DNA of 64,000 nt from Pseudarthrobacter oxydans (GTDB lineage Bacteria > Actinomycetota > Actinomycetes > Actinomycetales > Micrococcaceae), in NCBI RefSeq assembly GCF_013314975.1, contig NZ_JABTYH010000007.1, positions 62,001 to 126,000 on the forward strand, read 5' to 3'. Below are positions 8,634-23,028 of the stretch, piece after piece. The stretch's first letter is position 1, and the number at the start of each line of letters is the position of its first letter. The notes below the pieces were generated by a model, which worked only from the letters and a program-made list of their open reading frames with translations, made no database searches and was not told the origin of the DNA. The translations under genes and the position numbers were made by a program.

Positions 8634-10085
8634 ATGGATGATAGGGGAATGACTCTGGAAAGCACTGAATCGGCGACCCAACTGGCGAACCGCATGCCGC
8701 CGTCGTTCACCCTGGGGGTTGCGGCAGCGGCCTTCCAGATTGAGGGGGCACTGACCGACGGCGGCCGCGGCCCCTCTGGCTGGGACGCCTTCGCCGAGAA
8801 GCCCGGAGCCATCATGGACGGTCACTCCCCCGCCGTGGCGTGCGACCACTACAACAGGTTGCCGGAAGACGTTGCGCTGCTCCAGGACCTTGGCGTGGAC
8901 TCCTACCGGTTTTCGCTGTCCTGGCCGCGGATCCAGCCCGACGGGCGGGGCGCGTTCAACAAGGAGGGCCTGGACTTTTACGACCGGCTGCTCGATCAGC
9001 TCCTCGCTGCCGGAGTCTCCCCCATGGCCACTCTCTACCATTGGGACACGCCGCTGCCGCTGGAACACCGCGGCGGCTGGCTGAACCGCGAGACCGCCGA
9101 ACGCTTTGGGGACTACGCCAGTGCGGCGGGCGAGCGTTTCGGGGACCGCGTGGCGCAGTGGGTCACGCTGAATGAACCGGTATCCGTGACCCTGAACGGC
9201 TATGCCCTCGGCGTCCACGCCCCCGGCCATGCGCTGATGTTCGACGCCCTCCCCTCCATCCACCACCAGTTGTTGGCCCACGGGCTGGGTGCGCAGGCCC
9301 TGCGCGCTGCCGGGGTGTCAGGCGGCATCGGCGTCACCAACCTCCATGCCCCCGTCCGGCCGGCAAGCCGAAAGATCGGCGACCGGCTGGTGGCGCACCT
9401 CTACGACCTGCTCATGAACAGGATCTACGCGGATCCAGTGCTCCTGGGCCGCTACCCTTCGCTCCCCCTGTACGCCAAACCATGGCTTCGATCCATCGGG
9501 AAAATCTCCGACGCCGACCTGCGCACCATCCACCAGCCCCTGGACTTCTACGGCCTCAACTACTACTTCCCGGTGAAGGTGGCGCTCGGCAAGGGGTCGG
9601 CGTCCATTCCCGCGGACGTGCATAAGGCGGTGGCAAGGCTGCCGTTCCATGAGGTGGGCTATCCGGAATACAGCAGCACCGGGTTCGGGTGGCCGGTGGC
9701 CCCGGACCATCTGGGCGTCCTGCTGAAGGAACTTCACGACCGCTACGGCGATGCCCTCCCCCCGGTATACATCACCGAGGGCGGTGCCAGCTTCCCGGAA
9801 CCGGACACCGTCTCGGGGACTTTGGCGGACGAGGAACGGGTAACGTACCTGGCGACGCACCTGGGCGCTGCCCTCGACGCAACAGCCCCCGGCGGGATCG
9901 CCGCCGGCGTGGACCTGCGCGGCTACTATGTGTGGACCCTGATGGACAACTTCGAATGGGCGGCAGGCTACTCCCAAAGATTCGGGTTGGTCCATGTCGA
10001 CTTTGAGACGCAGGAAAGAACCCCAAAAAAGTCCTTCTACTGGTACCAGGCACTCAGCCGGGCACGGAAAGCCAAGGGCGCGTAG
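8634..10085 (+). CDS. GH1-family glycosidase (probable beta-glucosidase)
   Basis: Cytoplasmic glycoside hydrolase family 1 enzyme, expected to cleave beta-glucosides or related beta-glycosides with retention. The barrel is complete: N-terminal FQIEGA, YRFSLSWPRI, the acid/base TLNEP with Glu181, NYYFP, the nucleophile motif YITEGGA with Glu382, and C-terminal TLMDNFEWAAGYSQRFG. The family consensus around the nucleophile is ITENG, so Gly replaces Asn here. Length 483 fits. There is no signal peptide. The start is uncertain: ATGs lie at 8634, 8649 and 8694, and none has a well-spaced ribosome-binding site. The enzyme is unrelated to its ribosomal neighbours; the substrate cannot be told from sequence alone. 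Confidence 0.9.
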   Translation: MDDRGMTLESTESATQLANRMPPSFTLGVAAAAFQIEGALTDGGRGPSGWDAFAEKPGAIMDGHSPAVACDHYNRLPEDVALLQDLGVDSYRFSLSWPRIQPDGRGAFNKEGLDFYDRLLDQLLAAGVSPMATLYHWDTPLPLEHRGGWLNRETAERFGDYASAAGERFGDRVAQWVTLNEPVSVTLNGYALGVHAPGHALMFDALPSIHHQLLAHGLGAQALRAAGVSGGIGVTNLHAPVRPASRKIGDRLVAHLYDLLMNRIYADPVLLGRYPSLPLYAKPWLRSIGKISDADLRTIHQPLDFYGLNYYFPVKVALGKGSASIPADVHKAVARLPFHEVGYPEYSSTGFGWPVAPDHLGVLLKELHDRYGDALPPVYITEGGASFPEPDTVSGTLADEERVTYLATHLGAALDATAPGGIAAGVDLRGYYVWTLMDNFEWAAGYSQRFGLVHVDFETQERTPKKSFYWYQALSRARKAKGA

Positions 10086-10115
10086 CCGAGGTGTCCCTGC
10101 CTGCCGCGGTAGCGG

Positions 10116-10241
10116 CTAAAGGTTCTTGTTTGCCCGGTTGATCCGCTTGGCGCGGTCGATTTCGTTGCGGAAGTGCTTCTTGGCCCAGAACACGCCGGCG
10201 ACGACGGCAACTGCGATGATCAGGAAAATAAGCCAGCCCAT
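10116..10241 (-). CDS. Small single-span membrane protein, 41 aa
   Basis: The minus strand reads MGWLIFLIIAVAVVAGVFWA followed by a basic tail ending NRANKNL and a stop. The ATG is preceded by AAAGGAG with good spacing, which supports a real gene. One hydrophobic helix (residues 2-20) is followed by a Lys/Arg-rich cytoplasmic segment. It lies downstream of the tuf terminator and opposite the GH1 gene. Function is unknown; it could be a small membrane regulator. It is short and easily missed. Confidence 0.6.
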   Translation of the reverse strand: MGWLIFLIIAVAVVAGVFWAKKHFRNEIDRAKRINRANKNL

Positions 10242-10290
10242 GATGAACTCCTTTCGGTCCAGCAACAGTATCAGGGACGCGTTAACCAAA

Positions 10291-10328
10291 AAGAACAGCC
10301 CCGCTGCAGTAGCAGCGGGGCTGTTCTT
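10291..10328 (-). terminator. Strong terminator after tuf
   Basis: A 17-bp perfect stem (AAGAACAGCCCCGCTGC paired with its complement) surrounds a four-base AGTA loop and lies 15 bases beyond the tuf stop codon. The minus-strand sequence after the stem is followed by a short T-rich stretch (TTTTTGG). This should end transcription from fusA/tuf before the small membrane-protein gene. Confidence 0.9.
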
Positions 10329-10342
10329 CAGTTCACCAATAA

Positions 10343-11533
10343 TTACTTGATGATCTTGGTAACGCGTCCTGAACCAACGGTGCGGCCGCCTTCGCGGATT
10401 GCGAAGCCGAGGCCCTCTTCCATTGCGATCGGCTGGATGAGCGCAACGGTCATCTCAGTGTTGTCGCCAGGCATAACCATTTCCGTGCCCTCGGGCAGGG
10501 TGATAACGCCGGTTACGTCCGTGGTACGGAAGTAGAACTGCGGGCGGTAGTTGGAGTAGAACGGGTTGTGACGTCCGCCTTCGTCCTTGGAGAGGATGTA
10601 GACGTTGGCCTCGAAGTCGGTGTGCGGGGTGATGGAACCCGGCTTGACGACAACCTGGCCACGCTCGACATCGTCGCGCTTCAGACCGCGGAGCAGGAGG
10701 CCACAGTTCTCGCCGGCCCATGCTTCGTCGAGCTGCTTGTGGAACATCTCGATACCGGTAACCGTGGTCTTCTGGACCGGGCGGATGCCGACGATCTCGA
10801 CCTCGGAGTTGATGGCGAGGGTTCCACGCTCGGCGCGGCCCGTAACAACGGTGCCACGGCCGGTGATGGTGAAGACATCCTCGATCGGCATCAGGAACGG
10901 CTTGTCGCGGTCGCGTACGGGGTCCGGAACGGACTCGTCAACAGCGGCCATCAGGTCCTCAACGGACTTGACCCACTCGGGGTCGCCTTCCAGGGCCTTG
11001 AGGCCGGAAACGCGAACCACGGGTGCTTCGTCACCATCGAAGCCCTGCGAGCTCAGGAGCTCACGAACTTCCATTTCAACGAGGTCCAGCAGTTCCTCAT
11101 CGTCAACCATGTCGGCCTTGTTCAGCGCGACCAGCAGGTAGGGAACACCAACCTGGCGGGCGAGCAGAACGTGCTCGCGGGTCTGAGCCATGGGGCCGTC
11201 AGTAGCGGCGACCACGAGGATAGCGCCGTCCATCTGGGCAGCACCGGTGATCATGTTCTTGATGTAGTCAGCGTGACCCGGGGCGTCTACGTGTGCGTAG
11301 TGGCGCTTTTCGGTCTGGTACTCCACGTGGGAGATGTTGATGGTAATGCCACGCTGACGCTCTTCGGGAGCAGAGTCGATCGACGCGAAGTCGCGCTTCT
11401 CGTTGAGATCCGGGTACTTGTCGTACAGCACCTTGGAAATGGCGGCCGTCAACGTCGTCTTACCGTGGTCAACGTGACCAATGGTGCCGATGTTAACGTG
11501 CGGCTTAGTCCGCTCGAACTTTGCCTTTGCCAC
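10343..11533 (-). CDS. tuf: Elongation factor Tu
   Basis: GTPase that delivers aminoacyl-tRNA to the ribosomal A site. The 396 residues carry the P-loop [14 protein letters not shown], the DAPGHADY switch II motif and NKADM for guanine recognition, then the two beta-barrel domains ending [14 protein letters not shown]. It lies 261 bases after fusA. That gap contains a possible tuf promoter, so tuf may be transcribed both from the str operon and on its own. Confidence 0.99.
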   Translation of the reverse strand: MAKAKFERTKPHVNIGTIGHVDHGKTTLTAAISKVLYDKYPDLNEKRDFASIDSAPEERQRGITINISHVEYQTEKRHYAHVDAPGHADYIKNMITGAAQMDGAILVVAATDGPMAQTREHVLLARQVGVPYLLVALNKADMVDDEELLDLVEMEVRELLSSQGFDGDEAPVVRVSGLKALEGDPEWVKSVEDLMAAVDESVPDPVRDRDKPFLMPIEDVFTITGRGTVVTGRAERGTLAINSEVEIVGIRPVQKTTVTGIEMFHKQLDEAWAGENCGLLLRGLKRDDVERGQVVVKPGSITPHTDFEANVYILSKDEGGRHNPFYSNYRPQFYFRTTDVTGVITLPEGTEMVMPGDNTEMTVALIQPIAMEEGLGFAIREGGRTVGSGRVTKIIK

Positions 11534-11602
11534 AGGTTCCTCCTAGAACGTTTTCAAATGACATACCCTTCAGCCGCGCTTGTCGCGGCGGAAACTCAGG
11601 TA

Positions 11603-11632
11603 AGTCTACTTGGGGGGCTTTGGATTGGTGAA
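11603..11632 (-). promoter_or_regulatory. Possible tuf promoter
   Basis: On the minus strand TTCACC (11627-11632) and TAGACT (11603-11608) are separated by 18 bases, about 70 bases upstream of the tuf start. The -10 hexamer is the one that recurs at other strong promoters in this window, but the -35 match is modest. Confidence 0.35.
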
Positions 11633-11794
11633 ATTGCAGATTCAGGAACTAATACTAGTCCCTCGAGCCTGTTCGTGCAGATGGCCGGAACCGGCTTGGC
11701 CGGACGAATCCGACCGGCCCCGGCCACCTGCACCGGCTGTGCTTTCCTGGATCGAAAAGCGCACCCGAGGTTGTTCGCTGCGAAAGTCCGGGGA

Positions 11795-13909
11795 CTATTC
11801 GCCGCGGGTCTTCTGGATGATCTCGTCGGCAACTGCCTTCGGGACCTCGGCGTAGCTGTTGAACGTCATGGAGTACACAGCGCGGCCCTGGGTCTTGGAG
11901 CGCAGGTCGCCGATGTAGCCGAACATGCCGGACAGCGGAACGTGCGCACGGATGACCTTGACGCCCTGTGCATCTTCCATGGACTGCATCTGGCCACGGC
12001 GGGAGTTGAGGTCACCGATAACTTCACCCATGTATTCCTCAGGGGTGCGGACCTCGACATCCATCAGCGGTTCGAGCAGAACCGGGTTCGCCTTGCGTGC
12101 GGCTTCCTTGAAAGCCATACGGCCGGCGATCTTGAACGCCATTTCCGAGGAGTCAACATCGTGGTAGGCGCCGTCAACCAGCGTCGCCTTGATGCCGACA
12201 ACCGGGTAACCGGCCAGGACGCCGTCGTTCAGCGCATCCTGGATACCAGCGTCAACCGAAGGGATGTACTCGCGGGGAACGCGGCCACCGGTGACCTTGT
12301 TCTCGAACTCGTACAGCTCGCCATCGGCCGTGTCCAGCGGCTCGATCGCAATCTGGATCTTTGCGAACTGGCCCGAACCACCGGTCTGCTTCTTGTGCGT
12401 GTAGTCGTGGCGTTCGACGGCGCGCTTGATGGTTTCGCGGTAAGCAACCTGGGGCTTGCCCACGTTTGCTTCGACCTTGAATTCGCGGCGCATGCGGTCC
12501 ACCAGGATGTCCAGGTGGAGCTCGCCCATGCCGGCGATGATGGTCTGGCCGGTGTCTTCGTTGAGGGACACCTGGAAGGTGGGGTCCTCAGCGGAGAGCT
12601 TCTGGATGGCGGTGGAGAGCTTCTCCTGGTCACCCTTGGTGTTCGGCTCGATGGCAACAGAGATCACGGGCTCCGGGAAGCTCATGGACTCGAGGACGAT
12701 CTGGTTGGCGGAGTCGCACAGGGTGTCGCCCGTGGTGGTGTCCTTCAGACCGATGGCTGCGTAGATGTGGCCGGCGGTAGCGCCTTCAACAGGCATTTCC
12801 TTGTTGGCGTGCATCTGGAACAGCTTGCCGATGCGCTCCTTCTTGCCCTTGGTGGAGTTGACCACCTGGGCGCCTGCTTCCACGTGACCGGAGTACACGC
12901 GGATGAAGGTGAGCTGGCCGAAGAACGGGTGCGCAGCAATCTTGAAGGCCAGTGCGGAGAACGGCTCTTCGGAGGACGGCTTGCGGGTCAGTTCCTTCTC
13001 TTCGTCGCGAGGATCGTGGCCGACCATCGGGGGGACGTCGAGCGGGTTCGGCAGGTAGTCGACGACTGCATCGAGCATCGGCTGAACGCCACGGTTCTTG
13101 AACGCGGAGCCGCAGAAGATCGGGTAGAGCTCGGAGTTGATCGTCATCTTGCGGATGCCGGCCTTGAGCTCGTCGATCGAGATCTCTTCGCCTTCGAGGT
13201 ACTTCTCCATGAGTTCCTCGGAGGACTCTGCAACGGTCTCAACGAGCGTTGCGCGGTACTCCTCGGCCTTTTCCTGGAGGTCAGCCGGGATCTCGCGGAT
13301 CTCGTACTTGGCACCCATGGTCACGTCGCCCTTGGCGTCGCCGGGCCATACGAGGGCACGCATGTAGAGCAGGTCCACGACGCCGATGAAGTCGTTCTCG
13401 GCACCGATCGGCAGCTGCATGACGAGCGGCTTGGCGCCCAGGCGGCTGATGATGGTGTCTACGGTGAAGTAGAAGTCAGCGCCCAGCTTGTCCATCTTGT
13501 TGACGAAGCAGATACGCGGGACGTTGTACTTGTCAGCCTGGCGCCAGACGGTCTCGGACTGAGGCTCAACGCCTTCCTTGCCATCGAAGACGGCGACGGC
13601 ACCGTCGAGGACGCGCAGGGAGCGCTCAACCTCCACGGTGAAGTCAACGTGGCCGGGGGTGTCGATGATGTTGATCTGGTTGTTTTCCCAGAAGCAGGTC
13701 ACGGCGGCAGACGTGATGGTGATGCCGCGTTCCTTTTCCTGTTCCATCCAGTCAGTGGTCGAAGCGCCGTCGTGCGTTTCGCCGATCTTGTGGTTCACAC
13801 CCGTGTAGAACAGGATGCGCTCGGTGGTGGTGGTCTTGCCGGCATCAATGTGGGCCATGATGCCGATGTTGCGGACCTTACTAAGGTCGGTAAGCACGTC
13901 CTGTGCCAC
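11795..13909 (-). CDS. fusA: Elongation factor G
   Basis: GTPase that drives translocation and, with RRF, ribosome recycling. The 704 residues carry the P-loop [13 protein letters not shown], the switch II motif [25 protein letters not shown], and C-terminal domains IV-V with the [18 protein letters not shown] region (about residues 640-660). It is in the standard str order rpsL-rpsG-fusA-tuf, 68 bases after rpsG. Confidence 0.99.
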   Translation of the reverse strand: MAQDVLTDLSKVRNIGIMAHIDAGKTTTTERILFYTGVNHKIGETHDGASTTDWMEQEKERGITITSAAVTCFWENNQINIIDTPGHVDFTVEVERSLRVLDGAVAVFDGKEGVEPQSETVWRQADKYNVPRICFVNKMDKLGADFYFTVDTIISRLGAKPLVMQLPIGAENDFIGVVDLLYMRALVWPGDAKGDVTMGAKYEIREIPADLQEKAEEYRATLVETVAESSEELMEKYLEGEEISIDELKAGIRKMTINSELYPIFCGSAFKNRGVQPMLDAVVDYLPNPLDVPPMVGHDPRDEEKELTRKPSSEEPFSALAFKIAAHPFFGQLTFIRVYSGHVEAGAQVVNSTKGKKERIGKLFQMHANKEMPVEGATAGHIYAAIGLKDTTTGDTLCDSANQIVLESMSFPEPVISVAIEPNTKGDQEKLSTAIQKLSAEDPTFQVSLNEDTGQTIIAGMGELHLDILVDRMRREFKVEANVGKPQVAYRETIKRAVERHDYTHKKQTGGSGQFAKIQIAIEPLDTADGELYEFENKVTGGRVPREYIPSVDAGIQDALNDGVLAGYPVVGIKATLVDGAYHDVDSSEMAFKIAGRMAFKEAARKANPVLLEPLMDVEVRTPEEYMGEVIGDLNSRRGQMQSMEDAQGVKVIRAHVPLSGMFGYIGDLRSKTQGRAVYSMTFNSYAEVPKAVADEIIQKTRGE

Positions 13910-13977
13910 GGGGTCTCCTTTTGGGATTGACTACGCGTTCGCCGCCGGCTCGGTTGAGCCGGCGGCGCCCGGGAGTA

Positions 13978-14448
13978 TTACCAGCGGTAGTGTGCGAAGG
14001 CCTTGTTGGACTCGGCCATCTTGTGGGTGTCTTCGCGACGCTTCACAGCGGCACCGAGACCGTTGGATGCATCCAGGATTTCGTTCTGGAGGCGCTCGGT
14101 CATCGTCTTCTCGCGGCGGGCCTTTGAGTAGCCAACCAGCCAGCGCAGTGCGAGGGCGGTGGAGCGGCCCGGCTTGACCTCAACCGGAACCTGGTAGGTG
14201 GCGCCACCGACGCGGCGTGAGCGGACCTCGAGGGAAGGCTTGACGTTGTCCATGGCCTTCTTGAGGGCTGCTACGGGGTCGCCGCCGGACTTGGCGCGGG
14301 CGCCTTCGAGGGCACCGTAGACGATGCGCTCTGCCGTGGACTTCTTGCCGTCAACGAGCACCTTGTTGATGAGCTGGGTGACCAGCGGGGAGCCGTAAAC
14401 GGGATCTAGTACGAGCGGCCGCTTGGGGGCCGGACCCTTGCGAGGCAT
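13978..14448 (-). CDS. rpsG: 30S ribosomal protein S7 (uS7)
   Basis: Small-subunit head-assembly protein that contacts tRNA at the E site. The 156 residues begin [20 protein letters not shown]. The open frame extends further upstream through rpsL, but the S7 start aligns at this ATG, one base after the rpsL stop. Family landmarks include [14 protein letters not shown] and the C-terminal [14 protein letters not shown]. Confidence 0.98.
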   Translation of the reverse strand: MPRKGPAPKRPLVLDPVYGSPLVTQLINKVLVDGKKSTAERIVYGALEGARAKSGGDPVAALKKAMDNVKPSLEVRSRRVGGATYQVPVEVKPGRSTALALRWLVGYSKARREKTMTERLQNEILDASNGLGAAVKRREDTHKMAESNKAFAHYRW

Positions 14449-14449
14449 A

Positions 14450-14824
14450 TTACTTCTTCTCCATCTTTGCGCCGTAGCGGCTGCGTGCCTGCTTACGGTT
14501 CTTGACACCCTGGGTATCGAGGGCGCCACGGACGATCTTGTAGCGGACACCCGGAAGGTCCTTCACACGACCACCGCGGACGAGCACAATGGAGTGCTCC
14601 TGCAGGTTGTGGCCAACACCGGGGATGTAGGCGGTTACTTCCACGCCGCCGTTGAGGCGTACACGTGCCACCTTACGCAGAGCCGAGTTCGGCTTCTTCG
14701 GGGTGGTGGTGTAGACGCGGGTGCAAACACCGCGGCGCATGGGGCTGCCCTTAAGCGCGGGAGCCTTGGTCTTTGAGACCTTAGGCGTGCGGCCCTTGCG
14801 GACCAACTGGTTAATCGTAGGCAC
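14450..14824 (-). CDS. rpsL: 30S ribosomal protein S12 (uS12), GTG start
   Basis: Decoding-centre protein and the classic site of streptomycin-resistance mutations. The start is a GTG (the product begins [12 protein letters not shown]) with a GGAG-type site upstream. The resulting 124 residues equal the usual actinobacterial length. The decoding loop [15 protein letters not shown] is wild type at Lys43, as is the VGHNLQEHS loop. It is the first gene of the str operon. Confidence 0.98.
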   Translation of the reverse strand: MPTINQLVRKGRTPKVSKTKAPALKGSPMRRGVCTRVYTTTPKKPNSALRKVARVRLNGGVEVTAYIPGVGHNLQEHSIVLVRGGRVKDLPGVRYKIVRGALDTQGVKNRKQARSRYGAKMEKK

Positions 14825-15207
14825 TCTCGTGTTCTCCGTTTTATCCGGAGTGGCCGCTTCCGGCCACTCTCCTTTGCGTTGCCCCGCCGCCTGGGCCTTG
14901 AAGAAGATCTCCAAGGCGGCGAAGGCGAAGCCTTAATAGTCGGATCGCATACGCAGGGAATGACCTGACTTGCGTCTTCAACGGTCCCTAGGCATGCAAA
15001 AATGTGGCATACGTTGCACAAGAACCCTGCAAACCGGAAACGTCGCTCTGGTTCAGCCCTAAGGCTGGTACCGGCGCACTCATCCACTGCCACAATAACA
15101 ATTGGTAACAAGTCTAGCATGGACGGGCTCCACGCCTTAATCGGCGGCTTAAACGGGGATGGTCCCCCACCTTGCGGTGAAGGACCATCCCATGGCTGCA
15201 ACTGCCT
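14825..15207. other. Intergenic region between rpoC and the str operon
   Basis: This 383-base gap contains the rpoC terminator hairpin (15156-15191) and the leader of rpsL. On the minus strand TAGACT (15111-15116) is a possible -10 without a good -35. A 9-bp GAGTGGCCG/CGGCCACTC hairpin with a CTTC loop (14848-14869) lies about 24 bases before the rpsL GTG in the 5' leader. No gene is apparent; the longer open frame through rpsL is only an upstream extension. Confidence 0.45.
15156..15191 (-). terminator. Terminator hairpin after rpoC
   Basis: GGGATGGTCC (15156-15165) pairs with GGACCATCCC (15182-15191), with a further CACC/GGTG pairing in the loop, 16 bases beyond the rpoC stop. The minus-strand 3' flank is only weakly T-rich (CGTTTAAG), typical of high-GC terminators. 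Confidence 0.75.
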
Positions 15208-19107
<3,900 letters not shown>

Positions 19108-19171
19108 ATGGTCCCTGTTCTCTCTTGTTCTCTAAATTCTGAAGTCTTGGGTGCGGGATGAGGGAAGGGGC

Positions 19172-19216
19172 TACCGGGAAAGGACAGCGCGGCGGGGCCG
19201 CTTGCCTCTCCCGGTA
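19172..19216 (-). other. Hairpin in the rpoB-rpoC spacer
   Basis: TACCGGGA (19172-19179) pairs with TCCCGGTA (19209-19216), and the interior contains a GCGG/CCGC helix. It lies just after the rpoB stop. It may be an RNA-processing site or partial terminator that tunes rpoC relative to rpoB; the sequence alone cannot decide. Confidence 0.45.
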
Positions 19217-19225
19217 AACCTCCTT

Positions 19226-22200
19226 CTAGACCTCTTCTACGGAACTGGGCTCTGCACGAGACAGATCGATGCCCAGTTCTTCCGCAGCCGTGAAGACTGC
19301 GTCATCAGAGTCACGCATTTCAATTGTGGTTCCGTCCGTGGAAAGAACTTCCACGTTCAGGCACAGCGACTGCATTTCCTTGATCAAGACCTTGAAGGAC
19401 TCGGGAACACCCGGCTCCGGGATGTTCTCGCCCTTGACGATGGCTTCGTAGACCTTCACGCGGCCATGGATGTCATCAGACTTGATGGTGAGGAGTTCCT
19501 GGAGCGTGTAGGCGGCGCCATAGGCTTCGAGCGCCCACACTTCCATTTCACCGAAGCGCTGGCCACCGAACTGTGCCTTACCACCCAGCGGCTGCTGCGT
19601 GATCATGGAGTACGGGCCGGTGGAGCGGGCGTGGATCTTGTCGTCCACCAAGTGGTGGAGCTTCAGGATGTACATGTAGCCGACCGAGATCGGATCCGGG
19701 AACGGCTCGCCGGAGCGGCCGTCGAACAGGCGGGTCTTGCCGGAGGAGTTGATCAGGCGTTCGCCGTCGCGGGTCACATTGGTGGAGTCCAGCAGGCCCG
19801 TGATTTCCTCTTCGCGGGCACCATCGAACACCGGCGTTGCAACAGTGGTCTGGCCACTTTCGCGCGGCAGGTTCGGCAGCTGCTTGACCCATTCGGGCTC
19901 GCCTTCGATCTTCCAGCCGGTCTTGGCAACCCAGCCGAGGTGCGTTTCGAGCACCTGGCCCACGTTCATACGGCCCGGGACACCCAGTGGGTTCAGGACA
20001 ATATCAACGGGGGTGCCGTCGGCAAGGAAGGGCATGTCCTCAACGGGGAGGATCTTGGAGATAACACCCTTGTTGCCGTGGCGGCCGGCGAGCTTGTCGC
20101 CGTCGGTGATCTTGCGCTTGGCAGCGACGTAGACGCGGACCAGCTGGTTCACGCCCGGGGGCAGCTCGTCATCGTTGTCGCGGTCGAAGACGCGCACGCC
20201 GATGACGGTGCCGGACTCGCCGTGGGGAACCTTCAGTGAGGTGTCGCGGACTTCGCGGGACTTCTCGCCGAAGATGGCGCGCAGCAGGCGCTCTTCCGGG
20301 GTCAGCTCGGTTTCACCCTTCGGGGTGACCTTTCCGACCAGGATGTCCCCTGCTTCAACCTCGGCACCGATGTGGATGATGCCGCGCTCGTCCAGGCCTG
20401 CCAGGACTTCCTCGGACACGTTGGGGATGTCACGGGTGATTTCCTCGGCACCAAGCTTGGTGTCGCGGGCATCGATCTCGTGCTCCTCGATGTGGATGGA
20501 GGAAAGAACGTCCTCGGCAACGATGCGCTGCGAGAGGATGATGGCGTCCTCGAAGTTGTGGCCTTCCCATGACATGAATGCCACGAGCAGGTTCTTGCCG
20601 AGGGCGAGCTCGCCCTGGTCCGTTGCCGGGCCGTCGGCGATGATGCCGCCAACTTCCAGGCGCTGGCCTTCGTTCACCAGGACACGGTGGTTGTAGCAGT
20701 TGCCCTGGTTGGAGCGGGCGAACTTGTTGATGCGGTAGTTGGTCTCCGTGCCGTCGTCGTTGAGCATGATGACGAGCTCGGCGGAAACCTCGGTGACCAC
20801 ACCGGCCTTCTTGGCGATGACAACGTCACCGGCGTCGACGGCTGCGGCGCGCTCCATGCCGGTGCCCACGAAGGGGGCCTCGGAACGGACCAGCGGCACG
20901 GCCTGGCGCTGCATGTTGGCACCCATGAGTGCGCGGTTTGCGTCGTCGTGCTCCAGGAACGGGATCAGGGCGGTGGCCACGGACACCATCTGGCGCGGGG
21001 AAACGTCCATGAACTCGACGTCCTCGGCGGGAACGAGGACGGGCTCGCCTCCACCACCGCGGGCACGGACCAGGACGGTCTCTTCGGCGAACTTCTTGTT
21101 CTCGTCCAGCGGCGCGTTGGCCTGGGCGATCAGGACCTCAGCCTCGTCGTCGGCCGTCAGGTACTGGACGTCGTCGGAAACGACGCCGTTCTTGACCAGG
21201 CGGTACGGCGTCTCGATGAAGCCGAACGGGTTGATGCGTCCGTAGGATGCCAGCGAACCGATCAGGCCAATGTTCGGGCCTTCAGGGGTTTCGATGGGGC
21301 ACATACGTCCGTAGTGGGACGGGTGCACGTCACGGACTTCCATGCCGGCGCGGTCACGGGACAGACCACCCGGGCCAAGGGCCGACAGGCGGCGCTTGTG
21401 GGTCAAACCCGAGAGCGGGTTGTTCTGGTCCATGAACTGGGACAGCTGGGACGTTCCGAAGAACTCCTTGATGGCCGCAACCACGGGGCGGATGTTGATC
21501 AGGGTCTGCGGCGTGATGGCCTCGACGTCCTGGGTGGTCATACGCTCGCGGACAACGCGCTCCATGCGGGACAGGCCGGTGCGGACCTGGTTCTCGATGA
21601 GCTCGCCGACGGCGCGGATCCGGCGGTTGCCGAAGTGGTCGATGTCGTCGATTTCGACGCGCAGGTCCACTTCCTGGCCGTCACGGGTGCCCTTGATGGT
21701 CTTCTCGCCGGCGTGCAGCGCAACGAGGAACTTGATCATGGCAACGATGTCTTCAACATGCAGGACCGATGCTTCCTTGTCGCCAAGGGAGCGGTCGATG
21801 CCAAGCTTGCGGTTGATCTTGTAGCGGCCAACCTTGGCCAGATCGTAGCGCTTGGAGTTGAAGTACAGGTTGTCCAGCAGGGACTGGGCAGCCTCGACGG
21901 TGGGCGGCTCGCCCGGGCGCAGCTTCCGGTAGATGTCCAGCAACGCGTCTTCGCGCGTCTCGGTGGCGTCCTTCTCCAGCGTTGCGCGCATGGAGTCGTA
22001 CTGGCCGAACTCTTCGAGAATCTGGCCTTCGGTCCAGCCGAGGGCCTTCAGCAGGACCGTGACGGACTGCTTGCGCTTGCGGTCGAGGCGGACGCCGACC
22101 TGGTCGCGCTTGTCGATTTCGAGTTCGAACCAGGCACCGCGGGACGGGATGATCTTCGCGGTGAAGATGTCCTTGTCGCTGGTCTTGTCGGCGGCACGCT

Positions 22201-22735
22201 CAAAGTAGGCGCCCGGGGAGCGGACCAGCTGGGAGACGACGACACGCTCGGTGCCGTTGACCACGAAGGTGCCCTTCTCGGTCATCAGCGGGAAGTCGCC
22301 CATGAACACGGTCTGCTGCTTGATTTCGCCCGTGTTGTTGTTCATGAACTCGGCCTTGACGTACAGCGGAGCGGAGTACGTAGCGTCCCGGTCCTTGCAC
22401 TCGGCCATGGTGTACTTGGGGTCAGCGAACTCCGGATCAGAGAAGCTCAGGGACATGGTGCCCTGGAAGTCCTCGATCGGGGAGATCTCTTCGAAGATGT
22501 CCGACAGGCCGGACGTGGTGGCGACGCTGAGATCGTTTTCTTCGACAGCCTTCGCTACGCGTGCCTGCCAGCGTTCGTTGCCGACCAGCCAGTCAAAGCT
22601 GTCCGTCTGCAGGGCAAGCAGATTCGGAACGTCAAGAGGTTCGTGAATCTTTGCGAATGAGAGCCGGCGAGTGGCACCATCAGTGCTGTCGGCAGTGTTA
22701 GCGGTTTCGTTATTAGAGGTGCTCGAGGCGACCAA
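19226..22735 (-). CDS. rpoB: RNA polymerase beta subunit, probable TTG start
   Basis: Catalytic subunit of RNA polymerase and the rifampicin target. I choose the TTG at 22735 (product [14 protein letters not shown]) because GGAAGGA lies seven bases upstream; an in-frame GTG at 22750 would overlap that site. The product is 1169 residues. The rifampicin region reads [16 protein letters not shown] and [13 protein letters not shown], which is wild type. The C-terminal [16 protein letters not shown] is intact. Together with rpoC it is leftward, but unusually it is separated from rplL by three other genes. Confidence 0.98.
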   Translation of the reverse strand: MVASSTSNNETANTADSTDGATRRLSFAKIHEPLDVPNLLALQTDSFDWLVGNERWQARVAKAVEENDLSVATTSGLSDIFEEISPIEDFQGTMSLSFSDPEFADPKYTMAECKDRDATYSAPLYVKAEFMNNNTGEIKQQTVFMGDFPLMTEKGTFVVNGTERVVVSQLVRSPGAYFERAADKTSDKDIFTAKIIPSRGAWFELEIDKRDQVGVRLDRKRKQSVTVLLKALGWTEGQILEEFGQYDSMRATLEKDATETREDALLDIYRKLRPGEPPTVEAAQSLLDNLYFNSKRYDLAKVGRYKINRKLGIDRSLGDKEASVLHVEDIVAMIKFLVALHAGEKTIKGTRDGQEVDLRVEIDDIDHFGNRRIRAVGELIENQVRTGLSRMERVVRERMTTQDVEAITPQTLINIRPVVAAIKEFFGTSQLSQFMDQNNPLSGLTHKRRLSALGPGGLSRDRAGMEVRDVHPSHYGRMCPIETPEGPNIGLIGSLASYGRINPFGFIETPYRLVKNGVVSDDVQYLTADDEAEVLIAQANAPLDENKKFAEETVLVRARGGGGEPVLVPAEDVEFMDVSPRQMVSVATALIPFLEHDDANRALMGANMQRQAVPLVRSEAPFVGTGMERAAAVDAGDVVIAKKAGVVTEVSAELVIMLNDDGTETNYRINKFARSNQGNCYNHRVLVNEGQRLEVGGIIADGPATDQGELALGKNLLVAFMSWEGHNFEDAIILSQRIVAEDVLSSIHIEEHEIDARDTKLGAEEITRDIPNVSEEVLAGLDERGIIHIGAEVEAGDILVGKVTPKGETELTPEERLLRAIFGEKSREVRDTSLKVPHGESGTVIGVRVFDRDNDDELPPGVNQLVRVYVAAKRKITDGDKLAGRHGNKGVISKILPVEDMPFLADGTPVDIVLNPLGVPGRMNVGQVLETHLGWVAKTGWKIEGEPEWVKQLPNLPRESGQTTVATPVFDGAREEEITGLLDSTNVTRDGERLINSSGKTRLFDGRSGEPFPDPISVGYMYILKLHHLVDDKIHARSTGPYSMITQQPLGGKAQFGGQRFGEMEVWALEAYGAAYTLQELLTIKSDDIHGRVKVYEAIVKGENIPEPGVPESFKVLIKEMQSLCLNVEVLSTDGTTIEMRDSDDAVFTAAEELGIDLSRAEPSSVEEV

Positions 22736-23028
22736 GAGGGATCCTTCCACAGACCTTCAGGCGTTTTCAGATCTCCCCCGCTGTGCACCCTGCGGAATGC
22801 TCCGCAGTGCTACCATCCGGTTCCGCTATATGACCCGGGGCCCGCGCTGACCATGCTGTGACGCGGTTGACGGCACGTTGATTGTCAGCTGCCAGGCAAA
22901 GCCCACCGCTATATGAAGGCTGAAGGTAAACAGGGAAGACGCAAATATCTACGATACGGCAAAACAGCCTACGTGTCTACCCCATGTCCGGCCGGAATGC
23001 AAGCACCGGTTTTCGCGCCTCCTCGGTA
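22736..23028. other. rpoB upstream region with twin CATATAGCGG boxes
   Basis: The minus-strand leader of rpoB contains the 11-mer TCATATAGCGG twice (22823-22833 and 22906-22916, 83 bases apart). Each copy contains TATAGC, a possible -10. TGGTCA lies 17 bases upstream of the proximal copy and is a passable -35; the distal copy lacks one. No gene is seen in this 293-base stretch. Two tandem rpoB promoters are a reasonable but unproven reading. Confidence 0.4.

Noticed and set aside
10568..13930. A 1,120-codon open frame on the plus strand opposite tuf and fusA, and similar long frames opposite rpoC (17254-19161) and rpoB (20687-22660)
   Set aside because: They are antisense shadows of highly biased GC-rich genes. 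Their composition is that of a complementary frame and no protein family is recognisable.
19226..22735. Rifampicin-resistance changes in rpoB and streptomycin changes in rpsL
   Set aside because: The relevant motifs ([20 protein letters not shown]) are wild type.
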